Source: Gemmatimonadales bacterium (GTDB taxonomy: Bacteria > Gemmatimonadota > Gemmatimonadetes > Gemmatimonadales > GWC2-71-9). Taken from it: a DNA stretch of 11,922 bases. Positions 5,733 through 11,690 of this stretch are shown here, one piece after another; the stretch's first letter is position 1, and each line of letters opens with the position of its first letter. The translations under genes were made by a program, and so were the position numbers. The DNA lies in the NCBI GenBank assembly GCA_013816685.1, contig JACDDX010000019.1, positions 1 to 11,922 of the forward strand. Direction: 5' to 3'. The notes beneath the pieces are model-generated. The model was not told the origin of the DNA, made no database searches, and worked only from the letters and a program-made list of their open reading frames with translations.

Positions 5733-8675
5733 TCAGCCTGTGGTGACCGCCGCGTAGACCGGTTCGACCTTCACCGCGCTGATCTTGAACGACGCGATCT
5801 TGGCGTACGGATCGAGTCGGGGGTTGGTGAGCAGATTCGCGGCGGCCTCCCGGAAGTGGAACGGGATGAAGACCTGACCCCGGGCTTGGCGCTCCGAGAG
5901 GCGCGCGCCGATCAGCATCGAGCCGCGGCGTGAGGTGACCCGAACCGGATCGCCATCCTGGATCCTGAGCTCGAGGGCATCGAGGCGGTTGATCTCGACG
6001 ATCGGCACCGGCTCCCGTGAATCGAGGCCGGTGGACCGACGGCTCATGGTGCCGGTGTGCCAGTGCACCAGCTGCCGCCCGGTCCCCATCACGAACGGAT
6101 ACTCGTCATCGGGCAGCTCCTCGGGCGGCACATACTCCACCGGGACGAAGAGCGCCTTGCCATCGGGCGTCGGGAACGCATCATCGAAGAGGAATGCCGT
6201 TCCGGGATGGCCCTGCTCCGGCACCGGATATTGCAGGCCGCCACCCTTGAGCCCCGGATAAGTCACGCCGCGCCAAGAGGGTGTGACGCTGGCGATCTCG
6301 CGCATGACGTCCTCGGGCCCGGTCCAATCGGTCCGGAGACCGAGCCGATTGCTGAGGTCGATAAGGATGTCGAGGTCGCAGCGGGCCTCGCCGGGCGGAT
6401 CGATCGCAGGTTCGGCCAACTGAATGCGTCGCTCGGTGTTGACGTACGTCCCCTGCTTCTCGGCGAACGAGCTGCCGGGGAACACGACGTCCGCCCAGCG
6501 CGCGGTTTCCGTCAGGAAAAGATCCTGCACCGCGAGGAACTCGAGCCCGCGGACCCACGATTCCGCGTGCGCGATATTGGGATCGGAGATGACCGGATTC
6601 TCGCCCATGATGTAGAGGCCGTGGATCGGGCTGTCGTCCTGGGTCATCTCCGTGACCATCAGCCCCTTGGTCAGCGAGAGCGACTCCTCCGGGACGTGCC
6701 AGGCCGCGGCGTACTCGGCCCGGACCGCAGGATCGGAGACGGGGCGGTAGTCGGTGTAGGCGAACGGAATCGCACCGACGTCGCTGGCGCCCTGCACGTT
6801 GTTCTGCCCCCGGATCGGCATCATCTGCGCGCCCCACTTGCCGATCATGCCACAGACCAGCAGCAGATTGAGCAGGCTGGCGACGATGTCGGTACCGGTG
6901 GCGTGCTGCGTCAGGCCCATCGCCCAGAGGGTGGAGGTGCGAGGCCCGCGGGCGTAGAGCTCCGAGGCCTCGCGGATCGTCTCCCGGGGGATGCCGGTGA
7001 TCTTCTCGCCCATGGCGAGCGTGTAGGGCCGCACGGCGTCGCGCAGCTTGTCGAACTCGCGGGTGCGGGCCCGGATGAACTCCTGGTCGGCGAGCCCCGC
7101 CTCGATGATGTAGTTGATCATCGTGTTGTAGAGCACGACGTCGCTGCCCGGCATCAGCTGGAGATGCACGTCGGCCAGCTCGGCCAGCTCGATCCGACGC
7201 ACGTCGGCGACGATCAGTTTGGCGCCGCGCGCGATGGCGCGTTTGATTCCCGCGCCGAAGACCGGATGGGTCTCGGTGGTGTTGGCGCCGGAAATGAAGA
7301 TGACGTCCGTCGCCTCCTCGATTTCCCGCATCGATCCGGAAGCGGCGGCCGTGCTGAGCGCCCGGTTCATGGCCGACACCGAGCTCGAGTGACAGAGCCG
7401 GGTGCAATGATCCACGTTGTTGGTGCCGAAGCCGCCGCGGATCATTCGCATGAAGGCGTAGTTGTCCTCATTGCTGCACTTGGCACTGCTGAGCGCGGCG
7501 AGCGCGTTCGGCCCCAGAGTATCGCGGATGCGGAGGATCTGCTGTGCAGCGAGGCTGAGCGCCTCGTCCCAGGTGGCCTCGCGGAAGGCGCTGTACCAGC
7601 CTGGCGGCGTCGCCACGCGGTCGCGCACGTCATCGTCGGCCGGCACTTTCTTCCCGGTGAGCGGCGCCTGGCCGATCTGCCGCTCGGGCGCGCGGGGCTT
7701 CTTCCGATGGCCCATCTCTTCGATGGTCAGCCACGGACCTTCGCGGCGCTGTGGCAGGTCGCCGGTCCAGAGCCACTGGCCGTCCTGACACATCCAGCCC
7801 TTGCGGATGAGGGGTACGGTGAGCCGGTCGCGATGCTGGGCGAAGTCGGTCCCGAAGCGGCCCTTGATGCAGGTCGAGCCCTGGTTGGGCGTGTTCTCCT
7901 CGATCCAGGGGGAGGTGACCCGCATGAGGTCGCCGTCCTTGACGTGCAGATCGATCTGGCAGCCGACGCCGCAATAGGGACACACGGAGCGGGCGATCCT
8001 GTCCGGCTCGCGGACGGCCTCGGAGCCGAAACGCTGACGAGGGATGAACTCGAAGATGGCCCCGGTGGGACAGACCCGGACGCACTCACCGCACCAGGTA
8101 CACCCGGCGTGGTCGGGATCGCCATCGCCCCCGACGATGATCTGCGCGTGCTCACCGCGCAGCCCGACGTCGAGCACGCCGACCTCCTGGATATCCTCAC
8201 AGGCGCGCACGCAGCGGGTACAGAGAATACAGGTAGTCATGTCGTGCTGGATCATCACGTCGCCCGGGCGCTCGTCACCGGTGCGGAGCGGGAGATCGTG
8301 ATGGGCGCGGACCGGCACGTCGTAGCGGGCGACGTACTGCTCGAATTCATTGCGGGGATGGGCCCGGCCGCCATTCTGAAGATGCTCCGCCGGATAGCGC
8401 TCCAGCAGAAAGCCCAGCACGCCGCGGCGGTTCTCGACCGCCGACTCCGACTCGGTCTCGATGACCATGCCGTCGGCCGCGGGCGTCGCGCAGGCGGGGA
8501 GCAGCTTGTTCTGACCCTTCACCGATACCAGGCAGATGCGGCAGTTCCCGACGATCGGAAGCTTGGGATACCAGCAGAGCGTCGGGATGTCCATCCCGGA
8601 GGCACGCGCGGCCTCTAGGACGGTGGCGCCGGGCTCGAATGAAACGGGGTTGCCGTTGACGGTCAGAGTCGGCAT
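5733..8675 (-). CDS. fdhA: formate dehydrogenase catalytic (alpha) subunit, NuoG-like N-terminus, Mo/W-bis-MGD
   Basis: A 980-residue molybdopterin oxidoreductase that would oxidise formate to CO2. In order: a [2Fe-2S] ferredoxin domain (C34, C45, C48, C62); a two-[4Fe-4S] domain (C149, C152, C155, C159 and C192, C195, C198, C202); the [4Fe-4S] of the molybdenum domain (C232, C235, C239, C269); then the catalytic part, where RLCHSS gives C428-H429 at the place of selenocysteine in E. coli FdhF. GLTQHATGTD, RGQNNVQGASD and HWHTGTM are formate dehydrogenase hallmarks. The His-Cys3 cluster motif expected near residues 94-113 has lost its cysteines, and an extra segment of about 60 residues lies at 300-359. 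I start at ATG 8675; a longer TTG reading from 8738 would include a promoter-like -35. No diaphorase, FdhD or chaperone gene is adjacent. FdsA- or YrhE-type cytoplasmic enzymes are the closest relatives in layout; confident as formate dehydrogenase, less so as to partner. Confidence 0.92.
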   Translation of the reverse strand: MPTLTVNGNPVSFEPGATVLEAARASGMDIPTLCWYPKLPIVGNCRICLVSVKGQNKLLPACATPAADGMVIETESESAVENRRGVLGFLLERYPAEHLQNGGRAHPRNEFEQYVARYDVPVRAHHDLPLRTGDERPGDVMIQHDMTTCILCTRCVRACEDIQEVGVLDVGLRGEHAQIIVGGDGDPDHAGCTWCGECVRVCPTGAIFEFIPRQRFGSEAVREPDRIARSVCPYCGVGCQIDLHVKDGDLMRVTSPWIEENTPNQGSTCIKGRFGTDFAQHRDRLTVPLIRKGWMCQDGQWLWTGDLPQRREGPWLTIEEMGHRKKPRAPERQIGQAPLTGKKVPADDDVRDRVATPPGWYSAFREATWDEALSLAAQQILRIRDTLGPNALAALSSAKCSNEDNYAFMRMIRGGFGTNNVDHCTRLCHSSSVSAMNRALSTAAASGSMREIEEATDVIFISGANTTETHPVFGAGIKRAIARGAKLIVADVRRIELAELADVHLQLMPGSDVVLYNTMINYIIEAGLADQEFIRARTREFDKLRDAVRPYTLAMGEKITGIPRETIREASELYARGPRTSTLWAMGLTQHATGTDIVASLLNLLLVCGMIGKWGAQMMPIRGQNNVQGASDVGAIPFAYTDYRPVSDPAVRAEYAAAWHVPEESLSLTKGLMVTEMTQDDSPIHGLYIMGENPVISDPNIAHAESWVRGLEFLAVQDLFLTETARWADVVFPGSSFAEKQGTYVNTERRIQLAEPAIDPPGEARCDLDILIDLSNRLGLRTDWTGPEDVMREIASVTPSWRGVTYPGLKGGGLQYPVPEQGHPGTAFLFDDAFPTPDGKALFVPVEYVPPEELPDDEYPFVMGTGRQLVHWHTGTMSRRSTGLDSREPVPIVEINRLDALELRIQDGDPVRVTSRRGSMLIGARLSERQARGQVFIPFHFREAAANLLTNPRLDPYAKIASFKISAVKVEPVYAAVTTG

Positions 8676-8709
8676 CAGGACCAGGACTCGGTGAGAGGGG
8701 TTGGAGCGG

Positions 8710-8738
8710 AGTTTAGACCTAACTCGCAGCCGTTGCAA
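8710..8738 (-). promoter_or_regulatory. candidate sigma70-type promoter of fdhA
   Basis: On the minus strand TTGCAA (8738-8733) and TAAACT (8715-8710) are spaced by exactly 17 bases, each matching four of six consensus positions. Transcription would begin near 8703, about 28 bases ahead of the ATG at 8675. It lies just past the terminator of the upstream unit, as expected for an independent promoter. Confidence 0.45.
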
Positions 8739-8747
8739 GCGATGAAG

Positions 8748-8775
8748 AAGCCCCCGGAGGTGAGTCCGGGGGCTT
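8748..8775 (-). terminator. intrinsic terminator after the 55-codon gene
   Basis: AAGCCCCCGGA (8748-8758) and TCCGGGGGCTT (8765-8775) form a perfect 11-bp stem with a 6-base loop. On the minus strand the stem is followed by CTTCATCG, so the transcript ends in GCUUCUUC, a moderately U-rich tail. It sits 27 bases beyond the stop of the small minus-strand gene and directly before the fdhA promoter, separating the two units. Confidence 0.7.
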
Positions 8776-8802
8776 TGGACAGCAATCGATCAAACGGTGG
8801 GT

Positions 8803-8970
8803 TCAGGCCGCGCGTTCCGCCGGCACCCGATCGTGCCAATGGTCGGAGTCGGCCTCTTCGTCGGCCGCCCAGAGGTACGCCCAGAAGCGCACCGGGCGGG
8901 GCTCGGACGGGCCGGTCGTGATGACGATACCGCGGGGTTCGGACTCGTCTGGATTGGTGAGCGGGGGCAT
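8803..8970 (-). CDS. small hypothetical protein, 55 residues
   Basis: A complete short gene that I do not recognise. It runs from ATG to TGA with an AGGAG ribosome site 5 bases upstream (8976-8980) and a perfect hairpin terminator 27 bases after the stop. Codon third positions are strongly G/C like the neighbours. The product begins MPPLTNPDESEPRG, has a hydrophobic GIVITTG strand (14-20), an aromatic patch VRFWAYLWA (27-35) and a Glu/Asp-rich tail with W45. It has no signal peptide, membrane helix or cysteine, so it is likely a soluble cytoplasmic protein, perhaps a small binding partner. The good ribosome site plus terminator makes it a better reading than the overlapping 117-codon frame on the same strand, whose translation is Pro/Arg/Ser-rich noise. 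Confidence 0.7.
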   Translation of the reverse strand: MPPLTNPDESEPRGIVITTGPSEPRPVRFWAYLWAADEEADSDHWHDRVPAERAA

Positions 8971-8975
8971 GTGGG

Positions 8976-8980
8976 CTCCT
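8976..8980 (-). promoter_or_regulatory. Shine-Dalgarno site of the 55-codon gene
   Basis: AGGAG on the minus strand with a 5-base gap to the ATG at 8970. This is the main evidence that the short frame is translated and for its start. Confidence 0.65.
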
Positions 8981-9063
8981 GGCCGGCGGAATCGTGCTGC
9001 GCGAGCACCTGCCCGAGGCAGCGCGCGTGCCAGAAGCCCAAACGTGAGAAGACGCTGGTCTGT

Positions 9064-9069
9064 ATTATC
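9064..9069 (-). promoter_or_regulatory. candidate -10 box upstream of the 55-codon gene
   Basis: GATAAT on the minus strand matches five of six positions of TATAAT and is in the only AT-rich patch of the 151-base gap between two minus-strand genes. No -35 match is seen at 17 bases. The same patch reads TATTAT on the plus strand, where no gene follows. A start near 9057 would give a leader of about 87 bases. Confidence 0.3.
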
Positions 9070-9121
9070 TTAGCCGCGAAGAGCGGGGGCGGCCGTGTCG
9101 GTTCGACGCGGCAACCTGCGC

Positions 9122-9979
9122 TCAGACGGCGTCGTCCGGACACGGCGCCCGACAGAGGATCAGACCGTCAGGGGGACGCAGCGCACCGGCTCGGCGCCGG
9201 CGGCGGGAGCCCTCTTCAATCGTCCAGCCATCGTAGTGGGGCAGCAGGGTACCAGGGGCGAGTCGCGGACTGGTCGGCAGCAGCACATGAACACCGCCCG
9301 CGCGGAGCCGCGCCTGCAGGTCGGCGATCAGTTCGCAACGCTCGTCGGGGTCGACGTCCGCGAGTGCGTCGAGATCGATGACGACGACGTCGAGGTCGCG
9401 GATGCAGGCGAGAAAGGCGGGCAGGGTGGGCCCCAGTGGGGTGACGAAGCCCTCGAACAGGCTCGCGAGCGCCTCACAGGCCATCCGGGATTCGACCTGC
9501 TCGACGCTCCCGATGTCGGCTGCCACATAGGTTACGGCGACGTCGTACGCGGCGAGTAGATAGGCGGTCGGCTCCGCCCCGCGGCCGATGACGAGCGCCG
9601 CGTCGTCCGGCTCGAGGCGCGGCAGCAGCCAGGATACGGGACAGTGCGGCTCCAGTCCCCAGTGGATCGGCGTCCGCTGCGCGGTCCGCATCCGCACGAA
9701 ATGCTGCCGCCACTTCGGAAACGAACGGAGCGACAGCCGCCGCATGATGAGCCGGTCCACGGACTCCAGCATCAGCACTTCGGTGAGGACGAACTGACCT
9801 TCGGAGGCGGCCTGCAGATCCGCGGCCGCCTCATCGCCGAGCCGCAGGAGCTCGTCGCGGCCGATCGAATTCTTGTAACCCTCGATCCGCTGGAGCACGT
9901 ACTCCTGATAGTGCTGCTTCTCGGAGTACGGCGACCGACGCCGACGCGGACGGACCCGGATCTCGGCGGCCGTCAGCAT
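9122..9979 (-). CDS. uncharacterised protein with degenerate class I methyltransferase-like (Rossmann) domain
   Basis: A 285-residue protein I cannot name. Residues 1-16 are very basic (RVRPRRRR). Residues 18-108 look helical, with a run of conserved-looking polar and aromatic residues (YSEKQHYQEYVLQRIEGYKNSIG). Residues about 125-285 resemble a class I SAM-methyltransferase fold: a first strand and loop ALVIGRGAEPTAYLLA, a second strand ending in D155, a motif-IV-like VVVIDLDAL (198-206) and a strand after LRAGGVHVLLP. The glycine loop is G-R-G-A rather than the usual GxGxG, and there is no NPPY- or DPP-type catalytic motif, so it may bind SAM poorly or not at all. I start at ATG 9979 because GGAG lies 5 bases upstream; the ATG at 10003 has no ribosome site. 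It stands between rlmI-like and the 55-codon gene, all on one strand. Confidence 0.7.
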   Translation of the reverse strand: MLTAAEIRVRPRRRRSPYSEKQHYQEYVLQRIEGYKNSIGRDELLRLGDEAAADLQAASEGQFVLTEVLMLESVDRLIMRRLSLRSFPKWRQHFVRMRTAQRTPIHWGLEPHCPVSWLLPRLEPDDAALVIGRGAEPTAYLLAAYDVAVTYVAADIGSVEQVESRMACEALASLFEGFVTPLGPTLPAFLACIRDLDVVVIDLDALADVDPDERCELIADLQARLRAGGVHVLLPTSPRLAPGTLLPHYDGWTIEEGSRRRRRAGALRPPDGLILCRAPCPDDAV

Positions 9980-10128
9980 CCGGACTCCAAGCCGCTCGCC
10001 CATGGGGCGAGTGGCGCGGGCGCGCGGATGGCGGCAATCGAAAGGATCACGGTATGGGCGCGGATGAGGGAGGAGCAAGAGCGAACGACACGGGCAACGC
10101 TGAAAATTCGCGCCCGCGGCGGTTCGTG
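9980..10128. other. gap between rlmI-like gene and methyltransferase-like gene
   Basis: The 149-base gap contains a 7-bp perfect inverted repeat, CTCGCCC-ATG-GGGCGAG (9995-10011), in the probable leader of the gene at 9979. A perfect TTGACA on the minus strand (10132-10127) overlaps the upstream stop codon, but the hexamer 17 bases further (GAATTT) is a poor -10. I see no terminator with a T run and no convincing small gene. Confidence 0.4.
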
Positions 10129-11319
10129 TCAACGCGAAGAAACGTCGTAGGCCTGGAGCACCGCACCTTTGAGGTAGCCGGTTTCAGGCACGGTGAGCAA
10201 CTCCGGGTGATCTTCGCTCTGGCCGAGGACGCGAAGGAGCGCGAGGCGCCGTCCGCTGTCGGCCGCAGCGTCCGCGAGCATGCGAAGAAACTCGGGCAGC
10301 CGCACATGAAATGAACACGACGCCGTGACGAGGATGCCGCCGGGGGCGAGGCAGCGCATCGCGCGCAGGTTGATCTCGCGGTAACCGCGGAGCGCATCCG
10401 GCACGCTGGCTCGCGACTTCGCGAAGGCCGGGGGATCGAGCACGATGGTGTCGAAGCGCTCCGACCCGCGGGCGAATCCGCGCAGCGCCTCGAAGGCGTC
10501 GGCCTCCCGCGCCTCGATGTTCGTCAGGTTGTTGAGCGCGGCATTCGCCGCCACCCGCTCGAGGGCCGCCGTGCTGGCGTCGAGCGCGAGCACGTGGGCG
10601 GCATGCCGAGCGAGGTGCAGCGCGAAGGACCCATGGTAAGCGAAGCAGTCGAGCGCGCGCCCACCCGGGCGCGCAAGCTGCCCGGCGAGCACCCGGTTCG
10701 GCCGCTGATCGAGAAACGCGCCGGTCTTCTGCCCGGTCCAGGGCGCGGCGAGGTAGCGGACGGCGCCTTCGCGCACTTCGATCTGGTCCGGGACCTCACC
10801 CACGACGAGCTCGGGCTCGGAGGGGAGACCTTCCCGTCGGCGGACGGGTACGTCGTGGCGCAGGAGCACGCCCGCCGGCGAGAGCACGTCATCGATTGCG
10901 CCGAGAAGATCGTCTCGCATGGTCTCAAGGCCGGCGGAAAGGAACTGGGCGACGACCCAGCGGTCGTAGCGATCGATGATCAGTGACGGGAGGCCATCAC
11001 CTTCGCCGTGCACCCCGCGCCATGCGTCGGCGTCAATCCCGCGCCGGCGGTCGGCGGCTGCCGCGATCTGCTCCCGCCACCAGCCCCGATCGACCCTGCG
11101 ATCGGTGCGTTCCAGCAGGCGCAGCCGGATCTCGCTGGCCGGCGAGGAGAGTGCCTGGCCGATGAAACGGCCCCGCGGATCCTCGACGCGCACCAGCCCC
11201 GCCACTCCTGCACCGCCGGTTACGTCACTCCGGTAGATCCACGGATGGCCGCGCGCCCACCGCTCGGCTCCGCGGGCGGTCACGCGCACGGCGGCTTGGG
11301 TCGTTGTCGGTGGCGTCAC
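10129..11319 (-). CDS. rlmI: class I SAM-dependent rRNA methyltransferase, RlmI-like (23S rRNA m5C)
   Basis: A 396-residue protein, the same length as E. coli RlmI, which methylates C1962 of 23S rRNA at carbon 5. Residues about 10-65 form the PUA RNA-binding domain (RVTARGAERWARGHPWIY). The middle carries VHGEGDGLPSLIIDRY (103-118) and GAFLDQR (200-206). The methyltransferase core has motif I ALDCFAYHGSFALHLA (222-237), motif IV LDPPAF (294-299) and TASCSFH with the probable catalytic C335; DHPELLTVPETGYLKG closes it. The GTG at 11319 overlaps the TGA of the chorismate mutase gene as GTGA and puts the PUA domain at the N-terminus; the longer frame to 11418 would only add residues read out of frame from that gene. 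The exact target base cannot be proved from sequence, but membership of the family is secure. Confidence 0.9.
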   Translation of the reverse strand: MTPPTTTQAAVRVTARGAERWARGHPWIYRSDVTGGAGVAGLVRVEDPRGRFIGQALSSPASEIRLRLLERTDRRVDRGWWREQIAAAADRRRGIDADAWRGVHGEGDGLPSLIIDRYDRWVVAQFLSAGLETMRDDLLGAIDDVLSPAGVLLRHDVPVRRREGLPSEPELVVGEVPDQIEVREGAVRYLAAPWTGQKTGAFLDQRPNRVLAGQLARPGGRALDCFAYHGSFALHLARHAAHVLALDASTAALERVAANAALNNLTNIEAREADAFEALRGFARGSERFDTIVLDPPAFAKSRASVPDALRGYREINLRAMRCLAPGGILVTASCSFHVRLPEFLRMLADAAADSGRRLALLRVLGQSEDHPELLTVPETGYLKGAVLQAYDVSSR

Positions 11320-11690
11320 GCGCGGTCGGGCCGCAGCGCCGTGGCTCCCCGCAGATAGCAGTGCTTGATTTCCTTCCGTCCCCGGGACGTATACGCGTGC
11401 ACGAGCAGGCGAATGCACCTGGGCAGCGAGCCCGGGACCGGGATCTCGGTGGCATGCAGGAGGGCAACGATATTCCAGCCATACTCCTCGGCGGCGCGAG
11501 CGGGGAAGGCTGCATCGAGGTCATGAGTGACCGTGAAAAAGGCGCTCACGATGTCGTCGGGGGCGAGTTCGTTGGCTTCGATCAGCGTGCGCAGCAGCTC
11601 GTCGGTCGCGCTGAGGATCTCCGACGCCTCGTTATGGGTGACCGTGGTCGCGCCGCGAATGCCCTGAATTCGAGGTGGAGGGGTCGGCAT
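11316..11690 (-). CDS. aroH: chorismate mutase, monofunctional AroH type
   Basis: A 124-residue enzyme that turns chorismate into prephenate, the branch step to phenylalanine and tyrosine. It is of the Bacillus subtilis AroH trimer type, not the AroQ helical type. IRGATTV supplies R12 (B. subtilis R7); E82, R94 (in CIRL), Y112 and R120 line up with E78, R90, Y108 and R116 at a constant offset of four. The cysteine at position 75 of the Bacillus enzyme is His here. The ATG at 11690 is preceded on its strand by TACATT and then exactly 7 bases, the spacing of a leaderless promoter, and there is no usable ribosome site. The stop overlaps the start of the rRNA methyltransferase gene, so the two are probably translated from one message. 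Upstream readings beyond 11690 are antisense to thiE and were left out. Confidence 0.93.
   Translation of the reverse strand: MPTPPPRIQGIRGATTVTHNEASEILSATDELLRTLIEANELAPDDIVSAFFTVTHDLDAAFPARAAEEYGWNIVALLHATEIPVPGSLPRCIRLLVHAYTSRGRKEIKHCYLRGATALRPDRA

Noticed and set aside
6057..8618. An 853-codon open frame on the plus strand, opposite the formate dehydrogenase gene
   Set aside because: Its translation is full of low-information His/Asp/Arg/Gly/Ala runs with no domain, and it is wholly antisense to a gene with every catalytic motif intact. Long antisense frames are common in high-GC coding DNA with strong third-position bias.
8790..9143. A 117-codon minus-strand frame in the gap before the Rossmann-protein gene
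   Set aside because: Pro/Arg/Ser/Thr-rich translation, no ribosome site, and it overlaps in another frame the 55-codon gene that has both a ribosome site and a terminator.
9095..10150. Plus-strand frames of 154 and 168 codons opposite the Rossmann-protein gene
   Set aside because: They are antisense with unstructured composition. The minus-strand product shows regular strand-helix alternation.
11320..11418. A longer start for the rRNA methyltransferase at 11418
   Set aside because: It would add 33 residues read out of frame from aroH, ahead of a PUA domain that normally begins near the N-terminus; the GTGA overlap explains the start at 11319.
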